Positions 50,826 to 60,763 of a stretch of 64,000 nucleotides of DNA are shown piece after piece. A program made the position numbers and the translations under genes. This DNA comes from Bacteroidota bacterium (lineage in GTDB: Bacteria > Bacteroidota > Bacteroidia > Chitinophagales > Chitinophagaceae): positions 1 through 64,000 of the forward strand of contig JAEWKK010000016.1 of NCBI GenBank assembly GCA_023386045.1, written 5' to 3'. Within the stretch, counting starts at the first letter, position 1. Each line of letters starts with the position of its first letter. Below the pieces are notes generated by a model, which made no database searches, was not told the DNA's origin, and saw only the letters and a program-made list of their open reading frames with translations.

Positions 50826-53510
50826 ATGAAAATTGATTTTTACCTGCGCTACCATACAATATTCGGTCAAAGGCTTGCTATTGTTGGCAATATTCCTGCT
50901 TTAGGAAATGGTGATATTGAAAAAGCCACACCACTTAGCTTTTTTAACCAGGAACTCTGGCACCTTGCAATAGAACTAGACCCCGAAGAAATTGATACAC
51001 TTAGCTACCGTTATGTTTTTTATGCTGAAAATGGTGAGGTAAAAAAAGAAGGAGAGAAGAACAGGCAGGTGGACCTGAAGAAAAACGATGAAAATATTGT
51101 TCTGATTGATACCTGGAATGATGAAAGTTATTTTGAAAATGCATTTTATACCACACCTTTTAAAGAGGTTTTTTTCAGGGATCAGAAGAAACTAAAAATA
51201 AAAAGACCCGACAGAAGTTCACATGAATTCAGGGTAAAGGCAGCCCTATTAAATTCCAATGAAGTTGTTTGTATCTCCGGTACTTCAGACACACTTCATA
51301 ACTGGACCACAGAAAAGCCTTTGTTGCTTTCAAAGAAAGGAGACTGGTGGACCATACAACTGGATATTCCACCAGCCGATTTTGCCATCTCTTATAAATA
51401 CGGTGTTTATAATCTGAAAAAAGAAGTTTTTGTTCGCTTCGAAGATGGCGACAACCGTTTGCTTCATAATGACGGCTCAGTAGACAAACGAATGATCATC
51501 CATGATGGATTCCTGAGACTTAGTAATGAGCTTTGGAAGGGTACTGGTATTGCCATTCCTGTATTCAGTCTGCGCAGCAATAATAGTTTTGGAATTGGGG
51601 AGTTTGCAGATATCAGGTTGCTGGTTGACTGGGCAGCACAAACCGGCCTGAAACTGATCCAGCTTTTACCTATCAACGATACTACTGCTACCTATACCTG
51701 GAAGGATTCTTATCCATATGCTGCTATTTCAGCTTTTGCCCTCCATCCCATTTATATCAATCTTCAGAAAGTGGGCGGAAAGCAATACGCGCAAACCACA
51801 AAGGCATTAGGCAAAAAACAGAAACAGCTGAACAGTCTTGCCGAGATTGATTATGAACAGGTAATGCAGTTCAAGATCAATGTGCTCAGGGAACTGTTTG
51901 AGCTGGATAAACTGTCTTTCATGAAGGAAGATGCATGGAAAGAGTTTTTTGAGGACAACAAGAACTGGCTGGTTGATTATGCTGCTTTTTCTTCCATGCG
52001 TGATAAATTCGGTACTTCTGATTTTTCCCAGTGGAAAGTAAACAGCGTTTATAATAAAGAAGAAATTGAAAGGCTTACTTCACCAAGACTGAAATCATTC
52101 AGGCAAATTGCCTTTTATTATTTTGTTCAATACCATTTACACCTGCAGCTCAAGGAAGCTGTTGATTATGCGCATAAGAAAGGAATTGCACTAAAGGGAG
52201 ATATTCCCATTGGCATTTACCGTTATGGTTGCGATGCCTGGACGGCTCCTGACCTGTACAACATGAACCTGCAGGCTGGTGCACCTCCTGATGATTTTGC
52301 AGTAAAAGGGCAGAACTGGGGTTTTCCAACTTACAACTGGAAAAAGATGGAAGAAGACCATTTTGAATGGTGGAAACAACGCTTTCATCAAATGGCCAAT
52401 TATTTCGACGCTTTTCGCATCGACCATATTCTTGGTTTCTTCCGCATCTGGAGCATCCCGGTCGATGCAGTTGAAGGAATACTCGGAAGATTCATCCCGG
52501 CACTTCCAATACAGGTTAAGGAATTTGGAGAGCGCGGTATCTGGTTTGATCATGATCGTTTTTGCAAGCCCTATATCGTTGATGGAATACTTTATCAAAC
52601 CTTCGGCGACCATACTGATTTTGTAAAAGAACATTTCCTGATTGCAAATGCACGTGGTGGTTATGACCTCAGACCTGAATTTGATAGCCAGAAAAAAATA
52701 GAAAAATATTTTGAAGCCCAGGATCAGACAGAGGATTACATGCGCATCAAACAGGGATTGTTTGACCTGGTGACCAATGTTGTTTTGTTTGAAGAAGGAT
52801 CCGACAGGCAGCAATACCACTTCAGGATCTCTGTTGAAAACACTTCTTCATTCCAACATTTAGAAAGTTCAGCCAGACAAAAACTGAAAGAACTTTATAT
52901 TGATTATTTCTATCACCGGCAGGATGAATTCTGGAAACACGAGGCTATGAAAAAATTGCCGGCCTTAAAAGATGCCACGGATATGCTGATCTGCGGAGAA
53001 GACCTGGGCATGGTTCCTCATTCTGTTCCTGAAGTGATGCAGCAACTGGGAATCCTGAGCCTCGAGATCCAGCGCATGCCAAAGAATCCACAGACAGAAT
53101 TTTTCCATCCAAAGGATGCACCTTATCTATCTGTAGTAACTCCTTCGTCGCACGACATGAGCACCATCAGGGGATGGTGGGAAGAAGACCGTGAAAAAAC
53201 CCAGCGTTTTTATAATAACATTCTTGGAGAACAGGGTGAAGCTCCCTATTTCTGTGATTCATGGGTTAACAGGGCCATCGTATTACAACACCTGTATTCG
53301 CCAGCCATGTGGAGCATCTTTCAAATGCAGGATATTCTGGGTATGAGTGAAAACCTGAGAAGAGAAAATCCAAATGAGGAAAGGATCAATATTCCCGCCA
53401 ATCCAAATCATTACTGGAACTACAGGATGCATATTGGCCTGGAGCAATTGCTCAAAGAGAAAGATTTCAATAACGAGTTAAAAGATTATATCATCAACAG
53501 TGGAAGGTGA
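50826..53510 (+). CDS. malQ: 4-alpha-glucanotransferase, DPE2-like (GH77) with two CBM20 domains
   Basis: An 894-residue enzyme, much longer than E. coli MalQ. Residues about 1-110 and 130-235 look like two starch-binding CBM20 domains (FYLRYHTIFGQRLAIVGN and RVKAALLNSNEVVCISG). The GH77 barrel has nucleophile FRIDHILGFFR, acid GEDLGMVPHSV and Asp in TPSSHDMSTIRGWW. This architecture matches plant-like DPE2, which transfers glucosyl units from maltose to glucans. It probably recycles maltose or short glucans from glycogen. No signal peptide is present. Confidence 0.95.
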   Translation: MKIDFYLRYHTIFGQRLAIVGNIPALGNGDIEKATPLSFFNQELWHLAIELDPEEIDTLSYRYVFYAENGEVKKEGEKNRQVDLKKNDENIVLIDTWNDESYFENAFYTTPFKEVFFRDQKKLKIKRPDRSSHEFRVKAALLNSNEVVCISGTSDTLHNWTTEKPLLLSKKGDWWTIQLDIPPADFAISYKYGVYNLKKEVFVRFEDGDNRLLHNDGSVDKRMIIHDGFLRLSNELWKGTGIAIPVFSLRSNNSFGIGEFADIRLLVDWAAQTGLKLIQLLPINDTTATYTWKDSYPYAAISAFALHPIYINLQKVGGKQYAQTTKALGKKQKQLNSLAEIDYEQVMQFKINVLRELFELDKLSFMKEDAWKEFFEDNKNWLVDYAAFSSMRDKFGTSDFSQWKVNSVYNKEEIERLTSPRLKSFRQIAFYYFVQYHLHLQLKEAVDYAHKKGIALKGDIPIGIYRYGCDAWTAPDLYNMNLQAGAPPDDFAVKGQNWGFPTYNWKKMEEDHFEWWKQRFHQMANYFDAFRIDHILGFFRIWSIPVDAVEGILGRFIPALPIQVKEFGERGIWFDHDRFCKPYIVDGILYQTFGDHTDFVKEHFLIANARGGYDLRPEFDSQKKIEKYFEAQDQTEDYMRIKQGLFDLVTNVVLFEEGSDRQQYHFRISVENTSSFQHLESSARQKLKELYIDYFYHRQDEFWKHEAMKKLPALKDATDMLICGEDLGMVPHSVPEVMQQLGILSLEIQRMPKNPQTEFFHPKDAPYLSVVTPSSHDMSTIRGWWEEDREKTQRFYNNILGEQGEAPYFCDSWVNRAIVLQHLYSPAMWSIFQMQDILGMSENLRRENPNEERINIPANPNHYWNYRMHIGLEQLLKEKDFNNELKDYIINSGR

Positions 53511-53550
53511 GAATGATCTTTAACTGTTCATCAAAAATTCTTTGCAACTG

Positions 53551-54579
53551 ATGAAACTTAGCTACCATAGTTTCCAACTGAAATTCCGTCATCCATTCAC
53601 CATTTCAAAAGGAACAAAAACTCACCAGCCAACCTTTGTTGTAGAACTGGAACACCTGGGCTGGAAAGGTTATGGCGAAGCTCCTGCCATTGCCTATTAT
53701 AATATTCCCATTGAAAAAATGCAGGAAGACCTTGAGCGAAAAAAGATCTTTGTTGAAAAATTCGCATTCACCGAACCCGATCGCTGGTGGCACTACCTGC
53801 ATCATTTGTTCCCGGCTAATAACTTTCTTGTAGCAGCCCTCGACATGGCCGGATGGGATATCTATGGAAAGATGAAAAGAAAGCCATTGAAGGAATTCTG
53901 GAAACCGGAAGTTCCGCATCACCCTCTATGCGATTATACTATCGGCATTGATCATATCGACAAGATGATAGAAAAGCTGAAAGAAAAACCATGGCCCATC
54001 TACAAGATCAAACTGGGAACCGATCATGATATCGCCATTATAGAATCTTTACGCAAACATACTGATGCTGTTTTCCGCATCGATGCCAATGCTGCCTGGA
54101 AAGCCGATGAAGCTCTTGAAAAAATTATTGCCTTTAAAAATCTTGGTGTGGAGTTCATTGAACAACCACTTGCAAAGGACGACTGGGAAGGAATGAAGTT
54201 CCTTTATGAAAAATCACCGTTGCCTTTATTTGCAGATGAATCCTGCGTGGAGGAAGAAGATGTGCAAAAATGTGCCGGTCACTTTCATGGTATTAATATC
54301 AAGTTGACCAAATGCAGTGGTATTACACCAGCCCTGCGTATGATCAGTAATGCAAGGGAATTGAATATGGAAGTGATGATTGGTGCCATGAATGAATCTA
54401 CTCTGGGCTCTTCAGCTATTGCACACCTGGCTCCCTTGGTTGATCATATTGACGCCGACGGACCGCTTTTACTAGAAGATGATATAGCTACTGGTCTCAG
54501 TTACCAGTCAAGTGGAGAGATACTGACCTCAAATGAAAACGGACTGGGAATTACATTCACAGGTCTTTATAAAAAATAG
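53551..54579 (+). CDS. Enolase-superfamily dipeptide epimerase (L-Ala-D/L-Glu type)
   Basis: A 342-residue muconate-lactonising-type enzyme, start at the ATG at 53551. The acid/base and metal residues are all visible: KxK at Lys152 and Lys154 (YKIKLG), metal ligands Asp178 (RIDAN), Glu204 (EFIEQP) and Asp229 (FADES), and Lys251 in INIKLTKCSG. Members of this clade epimerise L-Ala-D-Glu from recycled murein; Bacteroidota members may have broader dipeptide substrates. Follows malQ by 40 bp but is functionally unrelated. Confidence 0.92.
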   Translation: MKLSYHSFQLKFRHPFTISKGTKTHQPTFVVELEHLGWKGYGEAPAIAYYNIPIEKMQEDLERKKIFVEKFAFTEPDRWWHYLHHLFPANNFLVAALDMAGWDIYGKMKRKPLKEFWKPEVPHHPLCDYTIGIDHIDKMIEKLKEKPWPIYKIKLGTDHDIAIIESLRKHTDAVFRIDANAAWKADEALEKIIAFKNLGVEFIEQPLAKDDWEGMKFLYEKSPLPLFADESCVEEEDVQKCAGHFHGINIKLTKCSGITPALRMISNARELNMEVMIGAMNESTLGSSAIAHLAPLVDHIDADGPLLLEDDIATGLSYQSSGEILTSNENGLGITFTGLYKK

Positions 54580-54589
54580 AATTTCAAAA

Positions 54590-54625
54590 AATAAAAAAGC
54601 TGCCGGATCTGGCAGCTTCTTTTAT
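54590..54625. terminator. Terminator between the epimerase and M13 peptidase genes
   Basis: 8-bp stem AAGCTGCC / GGCAGCTT with a GGATCT loop (54597-54618), preceded by an A-tract and followed by TCTTTTA. It can serve both convergent genes. Confidence 0.8.
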
Positions 54626-54640
54626 TTAAAGGATATTTGT

Positions 54641-56671
54641 TTACCAGATCCTTACACGAAGGCTGTCAGGCCTGAACATGGCTGATCCGGGTTTAACATT
54701 GAAGGCGGTATAAAAATCTTCTACATTCACAAACGGTCCATTCACTCTCCATTTTGCAGGAGAATGTACATCGGTCATTAATTTATTGGCAAGACTTTCT
54801 TTTCTTTCATGTCCCAGCCAACCCAATGCATAACCAAGGAAAAATCTTTGCAATGGAGTTTGCCCGTTTATTAATTTACCGCTTTTATACATTTCTGTTT
54901 TCTTGAACGCATCCAAAGCAAGAACAGCACCTCCAAGGTCTGCGATGTTTTCACCCAGGGTAGCTTCACCATTGATATGTAAAGAATCAACTACCACATA
55001 TTCGTTGAACTGCTTCACCATTAGAGCCGCTCTTTTTGCAAATTCAGCGGAGTCTTTTTCTGTCCACCACATTTTCAGGTTACCTTTTTCATCATACTGC
55101 CTTCCCTGGTCATCAAAGCCATGGGTGATCTCATGTCCGATAGTAGTGGCACCTGCATAACCATACACAATCGCATCATCCAGGTCCTCATCGCGCATAC
55201 CCGGCACAGTGAAGATCCCGGCAGGCAGAACGATTTCATTATTCGATGGATTGTAATATGCATTATAGGTTTGTGGATTCATTTGCCATTCATCACGGTC
55301 AACAGGTTTGCCCAGTTTGTTCACGTCGTATTGATGCCACCAGCTGTTTGCATTGATCACATTTCTTACCAGCGGGCCACGGTCGATCTGCATGGCAGAA
55401 AAATCCTTCCATTTATCAGGATAACCCACTTTCTTTTTCATGGTGGACAACTTCACATAGGCTTTTTCTTTTGTTTCAGCACTCATCCAGTCGAGTTTCT
55501 GGATGTGTTCTTTAAGGCTGGTCTTCACTTCTTCAACCAGGTTGGAATATCTTTCCTTAGCTTTTTCATTAAAGAACTCTTTCACAAAAACCCTACCCAG
55601 GGCTTCACCCATCATACCATCCTGAAGATCCAGCATGCGCTTCCATCTTTCCTTGGGTTTTTCAAGACCACGCATTGTTTTACCATAAAAAGAAAAATAA
55701 GTATTGTAAGTCGTGGAGTCCATGTAAGGAGAAGCAAACCTGATCAGGTGAAACTTTAAATAATCCTTCCAGTTTTCAACCGGAGTAGATTTGAGAGCTG
55801 CATCAAGTTCTTTGTAGAATTCAGGCTGTCCTACTACAACACTATCAATATTTTTCACATCACCTTTGGCAAGAAATGCAGGCCAGTTAATAAGAGGTGT
55901 AAGATTTTTCAGGTCATTGATCGCAAACTTATTATAGTTGGCATAAGGATCGCGAAGGTCTTCCAGCTTTCTGGAGGCACTTGCCAGTCTCGTTTCCAGT
56001 GCTACATGAGTTTCCATTTTTTTTATGGCATCTTCTTCTGAATCACCCATCATTTTAAAAACATCAGTCACATAGTTTTTGTACTGCTGGCGAATGTTGG
56101 CAGTTCTTGTATCAGTATTGAAATAATAATCACGGTTGGGCATTCCCAATCCACCCTGAACCAGGTAAAGCGCCATCTGGTCGCTGTTCTTGTCATCCTG
56201 CGTGATGTATTCGCTGAACATGCCACCCAATCCTTTTTTATGGAGTTCTGCGGTAACCATAACCAGTGAAGCAATATCTTTTACTCCATTGATCGCATCG
56301 AGCTCAGGCTGCAATGGTTTCAATTTCTGTTGCTCCAGTGATGCGGTATCCATGGCGCTGTACCAGAAGTCGCCCACTTTTTTATCAATGCCATCTTTTG
56401 CATCCATTGATTTCTGGTTGATGGCCAGCAGTCTTTTGTACAATTCTTCCTGTACAGCATGACCAATGGTCCAGGAGCTTTGGTCACCAGGAATGGGGTT
56501 GTTCCGGATCCATCCTCCATTGGCATACATAAAGAAATCTTCTGAAGGATTAACTGTTGAATCTATATTGGTGCTGAGAATATCAACCTTGTCGGTTGAA
56601 CTGTCCACCATATTGTTATTACATCCGGCAGCCAATCCTGCCAGCAAACATGAATAAATGAAAATGCGCAT
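54641..56671 (-). CDS. M13-family zinc metalloendopeptidase lipoprotein
   Basis: A 676-residue lipoprotein; the signal peptide ends in LAAGC, so the Cys is lipidated. It has the neprilysin/PepO layout. The zinc site is HEITH (residues 513-517) with the third ligand Glu574 in GENIADLGG, and the usual NAYYNPSNNEIVLPAGI lies just before it. The sequence ends in the family's Trp (RVRIW). It cleaves peptides, probably at the periplasmic face or the outer membrane. Convergent with the epimerase gene. Confidence 0.95.
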   Translation of the reverse strand: MRIFIYSCLLAGLAAGCNNNMVDSSTDKVDILSTNIDSTVNPSEDFFMYANGGWIRNNPIPGDQSSWTIGHAVQEELYKRLLAINQKSMDAKDGIDKKVGDFWYSAMDTASLEQQKLKPLQPELDAINGVKDIASLVMVTAELHKKGLGGMFSEYITQDDKNSDQMALYLVQGGLGMPNRDYYFNTDTRTANIRQQYKNYVTDVFKMMGDSEEDAIKKMETHVALETRLASASRKLEDLRDPYANYNKFAINDLKNLTPLINWPAFLAKGDVKNIDSVVVGQPEFYKELDAALKSTPVENWKDYLKFHLIRFASPYMDSTTYNTYFSFYGKTMRGLEKPKERWKRMLDLQDGMMGEALGRVFVKEFFNEKAKERYSNLVEEVKTSLKEHIQKLDWMSAETKEKAYVKLSTMKKKVGYPDKWKDFSAMQIDRGPLVRNVINANSWWHQYDVNKLGKPVDRDEWQMNPQTYNAYYNPSNNEIVLPAGIFTVPGMRDEDLDDAIVYGYAGATTIGHEITHGFDDQGRQYDEKGNLKMWWTEKDSAEFAKRAALMVKQFNEYVVVDSLHINGEATLGENIADLGGAVLALDAFKKTEMYKSGKLINGQTPLQRFFLGYALGWLGHERKESLANKLMTDVHSPAKWRVNGPFVNVEDFYTAFNVKPGSAMFRPDSLRVRIW

Positions 56672-56818
56672 GGGTAGCTTGTTTTAATCTTTAAATATAA
56701 GCAGACAATCCATTGCCTGAGATGAGGTTATATAAATGGTTGAATGGTTCAACATCTGGTTTTAAGTCAAATTATTAAAACCGGCCTCAAATTTGCGATG
56801 ACTCGAAAAACCACCCCA

Positions 56819-57664
56819 ATGCGGAAAATCAGTTTATTGCTGGCCGGTTGCTTCGCTGGCCTTGTTTCAATGGCTCAATTTCAGGCAGGCGTTTTCGGCG
56901 GCCTTTCAAATTACCAGGGAGATCTTACCGATAAGTTATACAAAAATTCAAAAGCTGTTTTCGGACTGACGGCAGGTTACCAGTTTACCAATCGCATTAG
57001 TGTAAGAGCAGGTATCAGCTTCGCTAAAATTGCAGGTGCCGACAGCCTTACCAAACAGGATGACCTTCGCCAGCGCAATCTCAGCTTCCAGAGCGGTATC
57101 CAGGAATTCAGCCTGGTAGGAGAGTTCAATAGTTTTGACATGACCATCAAACGCTGGTCACCTTATGTCTTTGCCGGTCTGGCCATCTTCCGCCATAATC
57201 CTAACACATACGATCAGAATGGCAATAAGGTTTTTCTACAGCCCCTGAGTACAGAAGGCCAGGGACTGCCCGGGTATACTCCTAACAAGCCTTATGCATT
57301 GACCCAACTGGCCATTCCTTTTGGAGGCGGTATCAAATACAATGTGTCGGACAGGATTCGTTTGGCCCTGGAAGTAGGTCTTCGCAAAACTTTTACGGAT
57401 TACCTGGATGATGTTAGCGGCAATTATGCAGACCCCAATGATCTTCTGACCTATAAAGGCCAGCAGGCTTATGACCTTTCTTATCGTGGTGACGAATTAC
57501 CCGGTGGCGATCCTGCATATCCTGTGAAGGGAGATACCAGAGGTGGTTCTAAATACAAAGACTACTATTATTTTTCAGGCCTTCACATCAACTATATTTT
57601 TGGAGAGAACGGTACTGGAAGAGGCGCAGGGAAAAAAGGTTATGGCTGTCCCACTGTATTTTAA
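56819..57664 (+). CDS. DUF6089 family outer-membrane protein
   Basis: A 281-residue protein with signal peptide MRKISLLLAGCFAGLVSMAQ. It begins FQAGVFGGLSNYQGDLTDKL and ends with YYYFSGLHINYIFG and GYGCPTVF, the DUF6089 signatures of Bacteroidota, an outer-membrane-like beta barrel. The start at 56819 is used as an ATG 21 bp earlier lies directly after a CAAATTTG box. Function unknown. Confidence 0.87.
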   Translation: MRKISLLLAGCFAGLVSMAQFQAGVFGGLSNYQGDLTDKLYKNSKAVFGLTAGYQFTNRISVRAGISFAKIAGADSLTKQDDLRQRNLSFQSGIQEFSLVGEFNSFDMTIKRWSPYVFAGLAIFRHNPNTYDQNGNKVFLQPLSTEGQGLPGYTPNKPYALTQLAIPFGGGIKYNVSDRIRLALEVGLRKTFTDYLDDVSGNYADPNDLLTYKGQQAYDLSYRGDELPGGDPAYPVKGDTRGGSKYKDYYYFSGLHINYIFGENGTGRGAGKKGYGCPTVF

Positions 57665-57688
57665 ACATTTTATTAGTCCGTGGGTTAA

Positions 57689-57696
57689 TACTTTTG
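57689..57696 (+). promoter_or_regulatory. -7 box (TACTTTTG) of the UbiD-family gene
   Basis: Perfect TANNTTTG. A possible TTG start lies inside this box (57694-57696), which rules it out. The ATG at 57703 is six bases downstream, so the transcript is nearly leaderless. Confidence 0.55.
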
Positions 57697-57702
57697 CAAT
57701 CC

Positions 57703-59628
57703 ATGGCATACAAAAATCAGCAGCAGTTTATTGATGTTTTAGAGAAGGCAGGTGAATTAGTCCGCATCAATGAATATGTTGACCCCAAACTCGAGATCGC
57801 AGAGATTACTGACCGTATCAGCAAAACTGAAGGGGGTGGCAAGGCCCTCTTATTTGAAAACACGGGTTATGATTTTCCTGTTCTCATGAATGCCTATGGT
57901 AGTGAAAAAAGAATGTGCCTTGCATTGGGTGTGCAACAACTGGATGATGTTGCCAGGGAAATCGAAAAACTTTTTCATCTCTTATCATCACCCAAAGAAA
58001 ATATCGTTGATAAATTAAAATTATTACCGAAGCTGGGACAGTTTGCCAGCTGGATGCCAAAGGTGAGAAGTGGCAGGGGCGAGTGCCAGCAGGTAGTATG
58101 GCAGGGTGAAGAAGCCAGCATCAACAGGTTGCCTGTGATTACCTGCTGGCCCAAGGATGGCGGACCATTTGTTACGCTGCCCATTATTCATACAAAAGAT
58201 CCGCTCAATCATTCAAGAAACGTGGGCATGTATCGCATGCAGGTCTTCGGGCCTCAGCTCACCGGCATGCACTGGCACAAACACAAGGTATCAGCCAAAC
58301 ATTTTAATGAATATAAAAAACTGAACAAGAGGATGCCTGTTGCAGTAGCATTGGGCGGAGATCCTGTATATGCTTATTCTGCAACAGCACCCTTACCGGA
58401 GAATGTGGATGAATACATGCTGGCTGGTTTTCTGAGAAAGAAAAAAGTGGAGTTGGTCAAATGCATCTCGCAACCTGATATTGAGGTACCTGCTGATGTA
58501 GATTTTGTGATTGAAGGTTATGTTGATCCTTCGGATGAATTGATCTGGGAAGGACCATTTGGTGATCATACCGGTTACTATTCCTTACCCGACTGGTATC
58601 CGAGATTTCATATCACCTGCATCACGCATAAGCATAACCCTGTTTATCCTGCAACCATTGTTGGTATACCTCCGCAGGAAGATGCCTGGCTGGGAAAAGC
58701 TACGGAAAGAATCTTTTTGGCCCCCATGAAAATGACCATGGTTCCTGAGATCATCGATATGGACATGCCTGTGGAAGGTGTATTCCATAATCTTGTGATC
58801 GCGCAGATCAAAAAGGATTATGCGGGCCAGGGACAGAAAGTGATGAATGCCATGTGGGGAGCAGGGCAGATGATGTTCAACAAAATTTTAGTGATTGCTG
58901 ATGAACACGTGAAGATCCAGGACTACCTGGCACTGTCGAAATATGTTTTCAATAATCTAGATCCTGCAAGCGATATATATTTTACCCAGGGACCTATGGA
59001 TGTACTTGATCATAGCTGCAGCAAATTAGGTTTCGGTGGCAAGATGTGTATTGATGGAACAAGAAAGTTTGATGAAGAAAAAAATGATGATATTGAATTT
59101 GCGCAACCTGATATTCCTTTCATTTCATCGCTTGGAAAAGAATTCAATGAGATCAGTTCTGTGAATACTTCACTCTTACAGCAGCAAATTCCCGTGATCA
59201 TCATTTCAGTTCAAAAAAATCGTAAAGGACACCTGCGTGAATTACACCAGCAGATCTGTGAAAGAAAGGAAATGGAAGGCATTAAGCTTGTACTTTACGT
59301 AGAACATTCTGTGGATGCAAACGACCTTGGTGTAGCACTCTGGCGCTTCTGCAATAACCTTGATCCGAAAAGAGATTCAATGCTGGTTCAACGTGCTTCA
59401 AAATTAAATGAAGGAAAAAGCTTTGCCTGCATGGGTCTGGATGGAACCATCAAAACAAAAGAGTTCGATAATTTCCAGCGCGACTGGCCAAATATCATTG
59501 TATCTGATGAAAAAACGATCAGGGCAGTGGATGAAAAATGGTCGCGTTTGGGACTGGGAACCTTCCTGCCTTCGCCATCTCTCAAATTCAAATCACAGAT
59601 TTATGGAGAAGAAGCGGTAGTTCAGTAA
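57703..59628 (+). CDS. UbiD-family prenylated-FMN-dependent decarboxylase
   Basis: A 641-residue enzyme starting MAYKNQQQFIDVLEKAGE. It carries the long UbiD fold with VGMYRMQVFGPQLTGMHWHKHK and EGPFGDHTGYYSLPDWYPRFHI, which contain the residues that hold prenylated FMN, Mn and K, and YTQGP-like DIYFTQGPMDVLDHSC. Members remove carboxyl groups from aromatic rings, for example in menaquinone synthesis. The length suits the MqnL/UbiD group. No ubiX-type flavin prenyltransferase lies in the window. Substrate not determined. Confidence 0.92.
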   Translation: MAYKNQQQFIDVLEKAGELVRINEYVDPKLEIAEITDRISKTEGGGKALLFENTGYDFPVLMNAYGSEKRMCLALGVQQLDDVAREIEKLFHLLSSPKENIVDKLKLLPKLGQFASWMPKVRSGRGECQQVVWQGEEASINRLPVITCWPKDGGPFVTLPIIHTKDPLNHSRNVGMYRMQVFGPQLTGMHWHKHKVSAKHFNEYKKLNKRMPVAVALGGDPVYAYSATAPLPENVDEYMLAGFLRKKKVELVKCISQPDIEVPADVDFVIEGYVDPSDELIWEGPFGDHTGYYSLPDWYPRFHITCITHKHNPVYPATIVGIPPQEDAWLGKATERIFLAPMKMTMVPEIIDMDMPVEGVFHNLVIAQIKKDYAGQGQKVMNAMWGAGQMMFNKILVIADEHVKIQDYLALSKYVFNNLDPASDIYFTQGPMDVLDHSCSKLGFGGKMCIDGTRKFDEEKNDDIEFAQPDIPFISSLGKEFNEISSVNTSLLQQQIPVIIISVQKNRKGHLRELHQQICERKEMEGIKLVLYVEHSVDANDLGVALWRFCNNLDPKRDSMLVQRASKLNEGKSFACMGLDGTIKTKEFDNFQRDWPNIIVSDEKTIRAVDEKWSRLGLGTFLPSPSLKFKSQIYGEEAVVQ

Positions 59629-59663
59629 ATTTACTTCCTAACAATCTCTATCACCACCTCATC

Positions 59664-60704
59664 TTGCCTGAACCCAACATTCATATTTTAATGACCGGCG
59701 CTGGTGCTCCTGGTGCACCCGGAATCATTCATTGCCTGCAACAGGATCCGTCCATTCAATTGACAGTTGCTGATAAGGATAATTATGCAACAGGCAAATT
59801 TCTCATCAGTGATTTTGTTCAGGTTCCTTCTGGAGATGATCCATCTTTTTCAGAAACCATCTTAAATATCTGCAGGGAAAAAAAGGTGAACGTCGTTCTG
59901 CCCCTGGTAACAAGGGAACTCATTCCATTGGCAAGGAGGAGGGAAGGATTTGCAAAAGAAGGCATCACCATTCTTGTTTCTTCTGAGCAGGCCATTGAGA
60001 TTGCCAACAATAAAGCATTATGTTATTCCTTCCTTGAAAAAAAAGGAATTGAATTACCAGGGTTTTATATTGTCCGGACAGTTGAGGAATTTATTCATGC
60101 AGCTTTTGAATTAGGTCATCCCCAAAAAGCATTTTGTTTCAAACCTTCAGTATCAAATGGAAGCCGGGGATTTCGAATAGTATCAGATTCCCTTGATGAA
60201 TCAGAACAGCTGTTTTTTCAGAAGCCTTACAATGTAAATATCACTTATGCGCATGCGCTGAAAATACTTTCATCAAAACAATTTCCGGAGCTGCTTGTTT
60301 CAGAATATATGCCTGGGGAAGAATATTCGGTAGACTGCCTGGCGGACAATGGGAAGGCAATCCTGGTAGTTCCACGTTCCCGGAAAAAAATGATCAATGG
60401 CATTTCGGTGCAGGGCGAATTTGTGAGGGATGAAAAGATTATCGCTTATTCAAAATCCATCATTGAAGCTATCGGGCTCCATGGCAATATCGGCATCCAG
60501 GTAAAATATGATGACAACGGCAACCCGCTTCTGGTGGAGATCAATCCCAGGGTACAGGGAACCATTGTTTCTGCTTTGGGTGCGGGTATTAATCTTCCCC
60601 TGCTTGCAGTAAAACAGGCTTTAGGAATTTCCATCACTGAAGAGGAAATGCAGGTTAGATGGGGTTCCCGTTTCTCGCGGTACTGGACAGAAGTTTACTA
60701 TTGA
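59664..60704 (+). CDS. ATP-grasp family protein (carbamoyl-phosphate-synthase-like)
   Basis: A 346-residue protein. The start is set at TTG 59664 because the Rossmann-like first strand HILMTGAGAPGAPGIIHCL would be cut by the first ATG (59691). The ATP-grasp fold follows: KALCYSFLEKKGI, AFCFKPSVSNGSRGFR, VSEYMPGEEYSVDCLAD and EINPRVQGTI, the Mg-binding end. Likely a ligase that couples a carboxylate and an amine or amino group; the substrates cannot be inferred. It follows the UbiD gene by 35 bp. Confidence 0.82.
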   Translation: MPEPNIHILMTGAGAPGAPGIIHCLQQDPSIQLTVADKDNYATGKFLISDFVQVPSGDDPSFSETILNICREKKVNVVLPLVTRELIPLARRREGFAKEGITILVSSEQAIEIANNKALCYSFLEKKGIELPGFYIVRTVEEFIHAAFELGHPQKAFCFKPSVSNGSRGFRIVSDSLDESEQLFFQKPYNVNITYAHALKILSSKQFPELLVSEYMPGEEYSVDCLADNGKAILVVPRSRKKMINGISVQGEFVRDEKIIAYSKSIIEAIGLHGNIGIQVKYDDNGNPLLVEINPRVQGTIVSALGAGINLPLLAVKQALGISITEEEMQVRWGSRFSRYWTEVYY

Positions 60705-60763
60705 TCCTTGTTAAAAATAGAAGACCCGGTTGAATTGAATCTTTCTACCCGTAAATTGCCTTT

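Noticed and set aside
52191..52820. 209-codon open frame opposite malQ
   Set aside because: It overlaps the conserved GH77 catalytic barrel and has no recognisable domain.
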